Of a stretch of 64,000 bases of DNA, positions 1 to 8,218 are shown piece after piece. The position numbers and the translations under genes were made by a program. The notes beneath the pieces were generated by a model that was not told the DNA's origin, did not search any database, and saw only the letters and a list, made by a program, of their open reading frames with translations. The DNA is taken from the NCBI GenBank assembly GCA_016706225.1, contig JADJKB010000008.1, forward strand, positions 186,001 to 250,000, written 5' to 3'. How positions within the stretch are numbered: position 1 is the stretch's first letter; every line of letters starts with the position of its first letter. Source of the stretch: Myxococcales bacterium. GTDB taxonomy: Bacteria > Myxococcota_A > Polyangia > Polyangiales > Polyangiaceae.

Positions 1-601
1 TGAGTGAATCGAGGAACATGCGGCCCGGGGCGAGCATCGTGTGGAAGCTGTGCATCACCCCCTTGGGCACGCCCGTGCTGCCGGAGGTGTAGACGATGGT
101 CGCGAGATCGTCCTTGGGCCGACGGATTTCTCCGGCGAGGGGCTCGGTCTTTGCCACGAGCTCGTCCCAGCTTGGTGCGCTCAGCTTGGGACTGAGCGGC
201 AGCGCGATGCGCGGCAGGCCGTCGGGAATGCCTGGCTCCATGGCGGCGAAGCCGTCGAGCTTGCCGATGAAGATCAGCTTCGCCTCGCTGTGCTCGAGGA
301 TCTGCCGGATCGTCTCTGCCGTGAGCGTCGGATAGAGCGGCACCGAGACGTGGCCGGCCATCCAGATCGCCAGATCACACAGGATCCACCAGGCCGTGTT
401 CTTGGAGAAGAGCGCGATGTGAGACTTCGCTGGTAGGTCGAGGGATTTGAGGTGGGCCGCCATGCGCCGGGCTTCACCGACCGCCTCCTTGAAGGTGAAG
501 TCGCGCAGCTGTCCGCCGCCGAGGGGCTGGGTGAACCAGATTTCGTCAGCGCGATCTCGTTCGAACGCTTGAACGCAGTCCAGGGTCGTCTCGAGCTTCA
601 T
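1..601 (-). CDS. AMP-binding acyl-CoA synthetase (N-terminal part; runs off the window)
   Basis: Reading leftward from an ATG at 601, an open frame of 200 residues runs off the window edge. It carries the adenylate-forming enzyme P-loop YTSGSTGVPKG at about residues 171-181. Upstream of it lies the usual acyl-CoA synthetase N-domain, with a hydrophobic stretch near 77-92 (DLAIWMAGHVSVPLYPT). The family activates a carboxylate, usually a fatty acid, to an acyl-AMP and then to the CoA thioester. GGGAGAG lies just upstream of the ATG and supports this start. The C-terminal domain and substrate pocket are outside the window, so a long-chain fatty-acyl-CoA ligase is likely but the substrate cannot be read. 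Confidence 0.85.
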   Translation of the reverse strand, partial: MKLETTLDCVQAFERDRADEIWFTQPLGGGQLRDFTFKEAVGEARRMAAHLKSLDLPAKSHIALFSKNTAWWILCDLAIWMAGHVSVPLYPTLTAETIRQILEHSEAKLIFIGKLDGFAAMEPGIPDGLPRIALPLSPKLSAPSWDELVAKTEPLAGEIRRPKDDLATIVYTSGSTGVPKGVMHSFHTMLAPGRMFLDSL

Positions 602-672
602 CTTCGTCTCTCCCCGCTCGCGCGGATTGGCCAGCGCGCCGCGTCTTCTAGCATGGCCTGCCAGCCGCGGGG

Positions 673-2265
673 CTACTCCCAGCGACTCCACTCCGCCAGG
701 TAATACGAGACCAGCGCTTGGTTGTTGAGGCGGTTGGGCTCGGCGGGAACTTCCCGCACGTCCGTCGGCAAATCGAACAGCGCCGTGAGCGTGACCGGGT
801 CGAGGTAACGCAGCTGAGCCGGGGGCAGACGCGTGGGGATGACGACGGGTTCGGTCTTTGCCAGGACGAATCCCCAATCGGCGAAGCTCGGGACGAACAC
901 GCGGTACGGCAGGACCTGGAAGCCGGCCTCGCGCAGGGTGTCCACGATGCACCAGAACGAGCGGCGGGCGAGCAGCGGCGAGGTCGACTGCACCGCGAGG
1001 GCGCCGCCTTTGGCGAGCCGCTCGCGAACGCGCCGATAGAGCTCGGCGCTGTAGAGCTTTCCTACCGCGTAGTTACTGGGATCGGGGAAGTCGAGCACGA
1101 TGACGTCGAAGGTCTCGTGGCTCTCGGCGATCCAGACCATTGCGTCGGCGTTGATCACGGTGACGCGCGGATCGGCGAAGGAACCTTCGTTCTGCCGGAC
1201 CAGCTCCGGCCGGGTCCGCGCGAGCTCGGTGACGGCGCGATCCAGGTCCACGAGCACTACCCTTTCGACGTCGGGCCAGCGCAGGATCTCGCGCACCGCG
1301 AGCCCGTCGCCGCCGCCGCCGACCAGGACCGTTCGGTGCGCGGCGGCTGCGCCCATCGCCGGGTGGACCAGCGCCTCGTGGTAACGGTGTTCGTCGCGGC
1401 TGGCGAACTGCAGGTTGCCGTTGAGGTGCAGGGCGAAACCGGCGCCGCGCTGCGACAGCACGATGCGTTGGTACGGTGAGGTCTCGGCGAAGAGCACCGG
1501 TCCGCCAAAAGCTTGGGCCTCCGCCAGCGCGGTCAGTCGACGGGACGACAGCAGCGCGAGTGCGAGCAGCACCAGCACGAAGACAGCGCGCAGCCGCGCG
1601 AGCGCCATGCCGCGGCGTTCTTCGGGCGTGTCGCCGCCAAGGGCCCAGGTTGAAGCGAGCCCAACGGCTGCGTTCAGGAGCCCACAGACCAGGGACGTGT
1701 TGACCAGTCCGAGTCGCGGCACGAGGAAGAAGGAGAACGCCAGCGAACCCACCAGCGCACCCGCGTAGTCGAAGGTGAGGGCGCGTGCGACCAGCTCCTT
1801 GAACTCGAGCTCGCGCCGGAGGATGCGCATCAGGAGCGGCAGCTCGAGCCCCACCAGCACGCCGACGGCAACGACGGTTGCGTAGAGGATCAGGCGAAAG
1901 GCATTCGTGTAGCTGAACGCCAGGAACAATCCCGGCGCGCTGAGGCCGCCGATCAGCGCGGTGCCGAGCTCGACATCGACGAAGAGCAACGCCAGGCGTC
2001 GCCCGGCAAAGCGCGAGAGCCACGCGCCCAGACCCATGGCCGAGAGATACACACCGATGACGGTGGAGAACTGGGTGATGGAGTCGCCGAGCACGTAGCT
2101 GGCGACGGCCGCCATCACCAGCTCGTAGACCAGGCCCGCGGTCGCGATGACCAGCACCATGCCGAGCAGCACGCTGGCTCTGGAGATCCGGCGCGTGGGT
2201 GCCTTGGAGCCGGGCTCCGGCCATGCCGAGGCCTCGGGCTCGATGTCGTCGTCCCGGTCCGTCAT
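673..2265 (-). CDS. speE: Membrane-anchored polyamine aminopropyltransferase (spermidine synthase-like)
   Basis: 530 aa. After a short charged N-terminus come about six to eight hydrophobic helices (roughly residues 30-245). The C-terminal half is a Rossmann methyltransferase-fold spermidine-synthase domain, with the cofactor loop VGGGGDG at about 315-321 and the catalytic-loop motif DFPDPS at about 392-397. The family transfers an aminopropyl group from decarboxylated SAM to a diamine; this long form with an N-terminal membrane domain is a recognised subclass. It starts 34 bp downstream of the stop of a DUF350 gene on the same strand, so the two are probably co-transcribed. The substrate is not evident, and a non-polyamine acceptor in the membrane remains possible. 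Confidence 0.85.
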   Translation of the reverse strand: MTDRDDDIEPEASAWPEPGSKAPTRRISRASVLLGMVLVIATAGLVYELVMAAVASYVLGDSITQFSTVIGVYLSAMGLGAWLSRFAGRRLALLFVDVELGTALIGGLSAPGLFLAFSYTNAFRLILYATVVAVGVLVGLELPLLMRILRRELEFKELVARALTFDYAGALVGSLAFSFFLVPRLGLVNTSLVCGLLNAAVGLASTWALGGDTPEERRGMALARLRAVFVLVLLALALLSSRRLTALAEAQAFGGPVLFAETSPYQRIVLSQRGAGFALHLNGNLQFASRDEHRYHEALVHPAMGAAAAHRTVLVGGGGDGLAVREILRWPDVERVVLVDLDRAVTELARTRPELVRQNEGSFADPRVTVINADAMVWIAESHETFDVIVLDFPDPSNYAVGKLYSAELYRRVRERLAKGGALAVQSTSPLLARRSFWCIVDTLREAGFQVLPYRVFVPSFADWGFVLAKTEPVVIPTRLPPAQLRYLDPVTLTALFDLPTDVREVPAEPNRLNNQALVSYYLAEWSRWE

Positions 2266-2299
2266 CGGGCCGACTCGCGTGGCTGCGAGCGCTGCCGCC

Positions 2300-2524
2300 T
2301 CAGCCGCCGATGGCGGAAGCGATGATGATGCTGAGCCCGAGAATCACGGCGCCGATGAGGATCCCGAGGGCGGTGTTCTGATCCTCTTCGATCTCTTTGC
2401 GGATCGAGAACGGTGTGACCAGCTTGATGACCAAGAAGCTGATCCCGAACATGACGATGCCGATCAGCGAATAGACGATCGAAGCGACCAGCGCTTTCAC
2501 GAATGGGGCCCAATTGATGTCCAT
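2300..2524 (-). CDS. DUF350 small membrane protein
   Basis: 74 aa. Two hydrophobic segments (about residues 12-35 and 51-72) are separated by a charged loop (RKEIEEDQNTA). The order and the conserved acidic/Asn loop fit the DUF350 (YjfL-type) inner-membrane family, whose biochemical role is unknown. An SD-like GGGAGAGGC lies upstream of the ATG. It is the first gene of a likely two-gene operon with the membrane aminopropyltransferase. DUF350 genes are often found beside such long spermidine-synthase-like genes, which suggests a shared envelope function. The family call is fairly firm; the function is unknown. Confidence 0.8.
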   Translation of the reverse strand: MDINWAPFVKALVASIVYSLIGIVMFGISFLVIKLVTPFSIRKEIEEDQNTALGILIGAVILGLSIIIASAIGG

Positions 2525-2685
2525 GTCGCGTTGCCTCTCCCTCGGTCGGGCTCGGGGCTCGGAGGAGCCCTACACCGTCTCCGTGTATCACGAACCCTGG
2601 GATTTTTGCGACCACAGCCCGTCGATGCCCCGGTTTTTCGGCCTCCCGAGCCAGGCCCTGTAACATCTGGGGCCTCGGGGAACCC

Positions 2686-3501
2686 ATGCTTGTGCTGATT
2701 GGCCCTCCTTTCGGGGGTACGGACGAAGAGTACGGCCGCCTGGCTCAGGCGACCGGGCTCCTGCCCTACGATCTCCGGACCAAGCTGAAACCGGACTCCT
2801 GGGGCGTCGTCCGAGCCATCGGCAACCGCGGGGAGGCCGATGAGCTGGCGCGCAACCTGGGTGGGCAGGGCTTCCGGGTGGCCGCGGTCGATGCAAGCGT
2901 CGCGGCGGATCCGGACCGCGTGTTCGTCCCGCTCAAGGCCCTCGAGGTCCGGGAGAGTGACCTGGTCCTGCACCTCTCGGAGCGCTCGATGCCCATCCCA
3001 CATCGCGCCCTCCTCGCCATCGTCCGCGGAGAGGTACAGGTCGGCGGCCGCAGCGGATCCAGCGCCGCGTTTCGGGCGGTGGTGCCGGGCGTGGGGGGCG
3101 ACGTGCTCCGCGAAGCGAGCGCCATGCAGGTCGATGCGTTCGCTGCTGCGGATCTGCACTTTGCCACGGTTCAGTGGGCCGCACGCATCGATGCGAGGGC
3201 CTTCGATTTCTCCATTCTCGGCGATGCGGCCGGCGGAGCGCAGGACCTCGATCGCCTGGTGGACTACCTCGCCGCCACCACCGGTGTGCGGGTCGATCGA
3301 GCCCACCGCATCTCGAGCGTGGCGTCGTTCACCGGTGGGGTGGGCCCCACGCGGGCTGCGACGCCGATGCCGGGCCGCGCGGGCGTGCCGCGAAGAGAGG
3401 TTCCGGAGCGTTTTGACGCCTACTCGAGGCTGATTGCGGAGGCCGAACGGCTAGCCCCGAGGCACGCACGTCCTTCGACACGCCCGCCGCCGGCCCAATA
3501 G
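2686..3501 (+). CDS. Conserved-looking hypothetical protein
   Basis: 271 aa, not recognised. It has no signal peptide or membrane segment, so it is probably cytoplasmic. The first 60 residues (MLVLIGPPFGG..., LLPYDLRTKLKPDSWGVV, then GEADELARNLGGQGFRVAAVD) look like a compact alpha/beta domain. The middle is hydrophobic beta-rich sequence, and the C-terminus is Pro/Arg-rich and probably disordered. It is divergently arranged with the DUF350-speE pair across about 160 bp and is followed by a secreted PEGA-like protein. Codon use matches its neighbours, so I consider it a real gene of unknown function. Confidence 0.65.
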   Translation: MLVLIGPPFGGTDEEYGRLAQATGLLPYDLRTKLKPDSWGVVRAIGNRGEADELARNLGGQGFRVAAVDASVAADPDRVFVPLKALEVRESDLVLHLSERSMPIPHRALLAIVRGEVQVGGRSGSSAAFRAVVPGVGGDVLREASAMQVDAFAAADLHFATVQWAARIDARAFDFSILGDAAGGAQDLDRLVDYLAATTGVRVDRAHRISSVASFTGGVGPTRAATPMPGRAGVPRREVPERFDAYSRLIAEAERLAPRHARPSTRPPPAQ

Positions 3502-3554
3502 GCGGGGCGGCAAGGGTGAAAGCGGTGCTAGACTCCCCAAGGAAGGTTGAGAGG

Positions 3555-4580
3555 ATGCGACTTCGACGCTTGGGCTCTGCGCTGACCCCCACAGTATTGG
3601 CCGTATGCCTGGCGCTCGGCAGCTCGACGCTGCACCCGGCCGTGGCGTTTGCCCAGAGCCCGGCGGAGCTCGCCAAGGCACGCACCCTCTTCAAGGAGGG
3701 AGTGAGCCTGGAGGCCGCCGGCGATTGGGCGAGTGCGCTCTCGAAGTTTCAAGAGGTCGGCAAGGTCAAGACCACGCCGGCCGTGCGTTATCACATCGGG
3801 CGCTGCAAGGAGCACCTGGGCCGCTTGAACGAGGCGTTGGGCGAATATCGCATCGCCGAGTACGAAGCTCAGGAGGCGAAAGCCAAGGAGCTGGGCGAGA
3901 TCACGAAAGCCAAGACCGAGCTCGAAGCGCGAGTCCCGAAGCTGACGATCATCCGGGGCAAGGGGGCGGAATCCGCCAAGGTCGAGCTCGATGGCGTTGC
4001 GCTCGGCGAGGCCCAGGTGGGCAAGGAGGTCTCGACGGATCCGGGCCCCCATCGGGTCGTCGCCAAGGTGGGTGGCAGTCAGTTCGAGATGACCGTCACT
4101 CTGGCCGAGGGCGAGAGCAAGGAGCTCGAGCTGGTGCCGCCGGACGACTTCAACCCAAAGCCCGCCCCGCCGGACGAGCCGAAGCCGGATGAGAAACCCG
4201 ACCAGGTGGCGCCGGTGAAGATCGAGAAGCGGGGCAAGGGTGCGCTGCCTTACATCATCGGTGGTGTTGGTGTGCTCGGGCTGGCGGGAGCCGGCTATTT
4301 CTACACGAAGAAGAAGGATTCTCAGAGCCAGCTGGAGGACTTCTGCCGCCCTGACGGCACCTGTCCGCAGTCGAAGCAGAGCCTGGCTGATGACGGCAAA
4401 CGCTATGCGCTCTTGACCAATGTCGGGCTCGGCGTCGGCGTCGTGGGGATCGGTGTTGCGGCGGTGCTGCTCTTGAGCGGAGGAGGCTCCGCCGAGAAAC
4501 CCAAAACTGCCGCTCGCGTTCAGCTCAACGTGCTGCCGGGGCCAGACCTCAAAGGAGTGAACTTTGTCGGTGCGTTCTGA
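3555..4580 (+). CDS. Secreted TPR/PEGA-like envelope protein
   Basis: 341 aa from the ATG at 3555. An ATG at 3516 is possible, but 3555 has an AAGGTTGAGAGG ribosome site and gives a clean signal peptide ending AVAFAQ. The mature N-terminus is a TPR-like helical pair (residues about 40-110: AKARTLFKEGVSLEAAGDWASA... then YHIGRCKEHLGRLNEALGEY). Next come a PEGA-type beta segment (KVELDGVALGEA...GPHRVVAKVGG), a Pro/Lys-rich linker, and two hydrophobic helices (about 235-252 and 290-310). This architecture is common in Myxococcota envelope proteins, possibly binding a carbohydrate or anchoring in the periplasm. The 3' end overlaps the next lipoprotein gene by 17 bp, indicating coupled translation. 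Confidence 0.75.
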   Translation: MRLRRLGSALTPTVLAVCLALGSSTLHPAVAFAQSPAELAKARTLFKEGVSLEAAGDWASALSKFQEVGKVKTTPAVRYHIGRCKEHLGRLNEALGEYRIAEYEAQEAKAKELGEITKAKTELEARVPKLTIIRGKGAESAKVELDGVALGEAQVGKEVSTDPGPHRVVAKVGGSQFEMTVTLAEGESKELELVPPDDFNPKPAPPDEPKPDEKPDQVAPVKIEKRGKGALPYIIGGVGVLGLAGAGYFYTKKKDSQSQLEDFCRPDGTCPQSKQSLADDGKRYALLTNVGLGVGVVGIGVAAVLLLSGGGSAEKPKTAARVQLNVLPGPDLKGVNFVGAF

Positions 4581-5874
4581 GTGGGGGAGGCGGCTCACGC
4601 TCTCGGCTGCGGGCTTGCTCGTCGCCAGCTGCGGTTTTCCGGAGTTCACTTTCGTCGAAGACGGTCAGTTCTACGGGACTGGCGGGGTCGCGGGAGTCGG
4701 CGCGACGGGCGGTAGCAGCGTCGGTGCCACGGGCGGAATTGCTGGCGCGGGCGCGACCGGCGGTACGGGTGTGGGCGCGACCGGCGGTACGGGTGTGGGC
4801 GCGACCGGCGGTACGGGTGTGGGCGCGACCGGCGGTGGTGGTACGGGCGGCACCGGCGGCGGGGGTGGCCCGGAGAACTGCACCAACGGAGTGGACGACG
4901 ACGGCGACGGGAAGATCGACTGCGAAGACACGGACTGCCAGGCCGGCTTCACCTGTGCACCGTCCTTGCCCACCGGCTGGGTGGGTCCGGTCGCGATGTT
5001 CGAGGGCGCGGCGCCGGCACCGGACTGCCTGCAGTCCGGCGGCTACCCGACGATCAAACAGAACGCGAACTCGACCATCAAGGCGGGCGCTGCCACTTGT
5101 CCGACGTGCGCGTGTGATCCCGCGACGGGCGCGCAGTGCACGGCTGACCTCTTCATGTACGACGACACGGCATGCCAAGGGAATTTCTGGACCACCAGCA
5201 CGAGCCCACCCTACGCACCGACGGCCTTGGTCTCGAGCAGCGGCCAGTGCGTCACCTACTCGCTCTGCCACGGGGCTGACGACGCCGGCACCTACAAACC
5301 CACGAGCGTGAACTTCAAGAACCTGCAGGTCAGCGGGGGTACGTGCAGCCCCAAGACCACCGGCACGAAGAACATCGTTGCTCCGACCTGGGACAAGGCC
5401 GTGCGCGCCTGCGGGGACGCGTCGGGGGCGGGTAAAGGCTGCGGCACCACGGGCGCCTGCCTGCCCAAACCCAAGGCTCCGTTTGGTACCGGGCTGTGTG
5501 TCTACAAAACCGGCGATGTCGCATGTCCTAGCGGCGCGTACTCGCAGAAGAAGCTCAGCTACTTGAACTTCACGGACAACCGCGACTGCGACGCCTGCGC
5601 CTGCGGCAGCGCGTCGAGCGGGACGTGCTCCAACCCCAGCTTGAAAATCTACACCGACGCCTGTGTCACCAACGAGCAGACCGTGACGGCGAACGCCTGT
5701 GTGCTCGCGAGCAACGACCCGACGACCCAGTCCGGCGGTTGTGCAGGATTCCCGGCGGATACCCGGGGCGCGAAGCTCACGGCGACGGTCAGTGGCGCGA
5801 CCTGTCCAGCTTCCGGCGGACAAGTGACCGGCAGCGCGGCGCCGACGGAGCCGGTCACGTTCTGCTGTCTGTGA
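4564..5874 (+). CDS. Cys-rich lipoprotein with Gly-rich tether
   Basis: 436 aa from a TTG at 4564. AAAGGAG seven bases upstream favours TTG over the in-frame GTG at 4570. The signal peptide ends with a lipobox (LLVASC), so this is a lipoprotein. A Gly/Thr/Ala tether of about 65 residues (GATGGTGV repeats) leads to an acidic NGVDDDGDGKIDC motif like the putative metal-binding motif of MopE-type surface proteins. A Cys-rich domain with many CxC/CxxC pairs follows (TCPTCACDP, DCDACACGS), suggesting disulfides outside the inner membrane. It overlaps the preceding TPR/PEGA gene, so the two are probably made together. The function is unknown. Confidence 0.75.
   Translation: MSVRSEWGRRLTLSAAGLLVASCGFPEFTFVEDGQFYGTGGVAGVGATGGSSVGATGGIAGAGATGGTGVGATGGTGVGATGGTGVGATGGGGTGGTGGGGGPENCTNGVDDDGDGKIDCEDTDCQAGFTCAPSLPTGWVGPVAMFEGAAPAPDCLQSGGYPTIKQNANSTIKAGAATCPTCACDPATGAQCTADLFMYDDTACQGNFWTTSTSPPYAPTALVSSSGQCVTYSLCHGADDAGTYKPTSVNFKNLQVSGGTCSPKTTGTKNIVAPTWDKAVRACGDASGAGKGCGTTGACLPKPKAPFGTGLCVYKTGDVACPSGAYSQKKLSYLNFTDNRDCDACACGSASSGTCSNPSLKIYTDACVTNEQTVTANACVLASNDPTTQSGGCAGFPADTRGAKLTATVSGATCPASGGQVTGSAAPTEPVTFCCL
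4751..4838 (+). repeat. 24-bp tandem repeat encoding the Gly-rich tether
   Basis: Three identical 24-bp copies (4751-4774, 4775-4798, 4799-4822) and a partial fourth encode the octapeptide GATGGTGV in the lipoprotein tether. Perfect copies at nucleotide level imply recent slippage or selection for length variation. Confidence 0.85.
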
Positions 5875-5926
5875 CCGCGCGAGCTCGAGTGACCGCGGCT
5901 GGCGTCCGCGCTATGGCTGGCACGGC

Positions 5927-7546
5927 GTGAGTGTTTCCCGCAGGCAGTGGCTGGCCCTGTGCGTCGGTGCGCCGATCGCGACGGCGAGCTGTCGGCGTTC
6001 GCCGCGGGAGATCCCCGGTGCGATCGTGGGTGGCAGCGCGAACGTCGGGCATCGTCTGCGCGAGGCGAGCGTCGAGCGCGCCACGGGCGAGAGCCAGCGG
6101 GTGAAGGTTGCCGTCGTCGGCTCGGGACCGAGCGGGCTCTCGGCCGCCTGGCGGCTCGAGCGCGCCGGGCTCAAGGACTACGTGGTGCTCGAGCTCGAGT
6201 CCCAACCGGGGGGCACCAGCACCTACGGAACCGACGGTGTTGTCCCACACCCGTGGGGCGCTCACTACGTTCCGGTCCCCACGAGCGCCAATCGTGCGCT
6301 CGTCGCGCTGCTCGACGAGATGGGAGCGCTCGACGCCCGTGGGCCCGACGGTGAGCCCCGGGGACGGGAGGAGCTCCTGGTGCGCGAGCCCGAGGAGCGT
6401 GTGTTCGTGGAGGGCCGCTGGTACGAGGGCCTGTACCCGAGCGCCATTGCTTCGCCCGAGGATCTAGCGGAGCTCGAGCGCTTCCAGCAAGAGATCGCGC
6501 GCTGGGTGAGGTTCCGCGACGCGCGGGGTCGGCGTGCGTTTGCATTGCCGCTGCGGCAGTCGAGCGATGACGCGGAGGTGACGGCGCTCGACAAACTGAG
6601 CGCCGAGCGCTGGCTGGCCGATCGCGGCCTGACCGGCGCGATCTTGCGCTGGTGGGTCGAGTACGCTTGTCGCGACGACTATGGGTTGTCCCTCGCGGAC
6701 ACGAGCGCGTGGGCGATGCTGTTCTACTTCTGCTCCCGGGTGCCGGCCGCCCGGGTCGAGAGCGCACCGTTCATCGCGTGGCCGGAAGGCAACGGCCGCA
6801 TCGTGCGGCATCTGGCGGGAGTCGTCGGTTCGCGCCTCTCCACCGGACAGCTGGTGGCGGACGTGGTGCCGGGTGAGAGTGAGGTCGAGCTTTCGGTCTT
6901 CGACGTGGGCGCCGGCAGACTGCGCCGCGTCGTGGCAGAACACGTGATCTTGGCGCTGCCGAAGTTCGTCGTGGCGCGAGTGCTCAGGCCGTTCCGCGAG
7001 AGTCCGCCCGCGCATCTGGGCGCGTTCGAGTACGGCGCCTGGTGGGTGGCGAATCTACACCTCCGTCGCCGCCCGAAGAGTCCCGGGGACGGCACGGCTT
7101 GGGACAACGTGATCTATGGAGGGGCCTCGCTGGGGTATGTCGTCGCGACACACCAGCGCCTCGAGGACCACGGGCCCACGGTGTTCACGTATTACCAGCC
7201 GCTCGTGGACCATGAGCCACGTGTGGCGCGAGAGCGCCTGCTCGGCATGGAGCACCCGGCGTTCTGCGCCGAGGTGATGCGGGAGCTCGAGCCCGCGCAC
7301 GACGGGCTCTCCGAGGCCATCGAACGCATCGACGTCTGGCGCTGGGGCCACGCCATGGTGCGCCCGCGTCCGGGGTTCATCTGGGGCCCGGAGCGCAGGA
7401 AGGCGGCCGAGCCGATGGGCCGGCTGCACTTCGCGCACTCGGATCTGTCGGGGGTGGGCCTGTTCGAGGAGGCGCAGGACCATGGGATCCGGGCGGCGGA
7501 AGAGGTGCTGCTTGCGCAGGGGCGGACGTTCGAGTCGATGCGTTGA
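5927..7546 (+). CDS. Tat-exported FAD-dependent amine oxidoreductase lipoprotein
   Basis: 539 aa from GTG 5927. The N-terminus SRRQWLALCVG...TASC combines a twin-arginine motif with a lipobox-like Cys, fitting export of a pre-folded flavoprotein followed by lipidation. A Rossmann FAD site begins near residue 60 (VAVVGSGPSGLSAAWRL), with the ribose-binding acidic residue in VLELESQPGG. The C-terminus carries the usual second FAD contact region (HFAHSDLSGVGLFEEAQDHG). The family oxidises amines or desaturates hydrophobic substrates such as carotenoids or phytoene-like compounds. The substrate is not deducible. It stands 52 bp after the Cys-rich lipoprotein on the same strand. Confidence 0.8.
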   Translation: MSVSRRQWLALCVGAPIATASCRRSPREIPGAIVGGSANVGHRLREASVERATGESQRVKVAVVGSGPSGLSAAWRLERAGLKDYVVLELESQPGGTSTYGTDGVVPHPWGAHYVPVPTSANRALVALLDEMGALDARGPDGEPRGREELLVREPEERVFVEGRWYEGLYPSAIASPEDLAELERFQQEIARWVRFRDARGRRAFALPLRQSSDDAEVTALDKLSAERWLADRGLTGAILRWWVEYACRDDYGLSLADTSAWAMLFYFCSRVPAARVESAPFIAWPEGNGRIVRHLAGVVGSRLSTGQLVADVVPGESEVELSVFDVGAGRLRRVVAEHVILALPKFVVARVLRPFRESPPAHLGAFEYGAWWVANLHLRRRPKSPGDGTAWDNVIYGGASLGYVVATHQRLEDHGPTVFTYYQPLVDHEPRVARERLLGMEHPAFCAEVMRELEPAHDGLSEAIERIDVWRWGHAMVRPRPGFIWGPERRKAAEPMGRLHFAHSDLSGVGLFEEAQDHGIRAAEEVLLAQGRTFESMR

Positions 7547-7727
7547 GCAGGGGCAGGAAGAATCGGAGCGGGGGCACGAGCGGGAGCGGGGGCGGGGTGC
7601 CGGTTTGTGAACGCGATCGCGGTTGGTGAGTCGCTGGCATGCGCGTGCCAGCTGCGCTGGCGCTGGTGCGTGCAGCGCTCTTGGGAATGAGCTTGGGCGG
7701 GGACGCGAGCGATGTTCGGCGGAGGGA

Positions 7728-8168
7728 GTGTGGCACCGACTGTTGGCTTGGCACCTCGCGGCTGAGCTCGTGCGGCTCGTGTTCGAGATCCGCATCTCGG
7801 ATGCAGATGACCGGCGCGAGGCGCGGCGGGCCGCCAAGAGCTGTGCACGAAACGTTGCCGAAGGGGCCGGGCGAACGTCTCGCGCTGATAAGGCTCGCGT
7901 GTACGCCATCGCTAGGGGCGAGTGCGGTGAGCGCGTCGCAAGTGTCGAGCTCGCCGCGGCCACCGGCGGGTGCTCCGCGGCCGACGTCGCGCGCGTGACC
8001 GCGCTCGGGAGTCGCCTCTCCGGCATGCTCTACCGGATGAGCTGGCTCGCCTCGACGTTTCCGCGCCGGCCTCGGCTCGGGGCTCCGCCGCTCCCGCCGC
8101 CGCGGCCCGCTCCGGCGGCCCGCTCCCCCCGCGTTTTCAGAACCCCAGACGCGTCTCAGGGAGCATGA
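7728..8168 (+). CDS. Four-helix-bundle protein (23S rRNA-IVS / S23-like family)
   Basis: The frame is open from 7623; I place the start at GTG 7728 (WHRLLAWHLAAELVRL...), where family similarity begins, but the start is uncertain. The diagnostic block RRAAKSCARNVAEGAGRTSRADKARVYAIARGECGE (quoted in pieces: CARNVAEGAG, RARGECGE-like) and the later SRLSGMLYRM helix match the four-helix-bundle family, which includes proteins encoded in 23S rRNA intervening sequences and the Avd accessory proteins. The C-terminal 35 residues are Pro/Arg-rich and arise from GC-biased DNA, so the true protein may effectively end near 8060. No reverse transcriptase or 23S gene is nearby. Confidence 0.55.
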   Translation: MWHRLLAWHLAAELVRLVFEIRISDADDRREARRAAKSCARNVAEGAGRTSRADKARVYAIARGECGERVASVELAAATGGCSAADVARVTALGSRLSGMLYRMSWLASTFPRRPRLGAPPLPPPRPAPAARSPRVFRTPDASQGA

Positions 8169-8218
8169 CTCTCTCGAGCCACGCTCCCTGCGACGACTTA
8201 CTTACTCAGGTTGTCAGC

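Noticed and set aside
7728..8168. A diversity-generating retroelement around the Avd-like four-helix protein
   Set aside because: No reverse transcriptase, template repeat or variable target gene is visible nearby.
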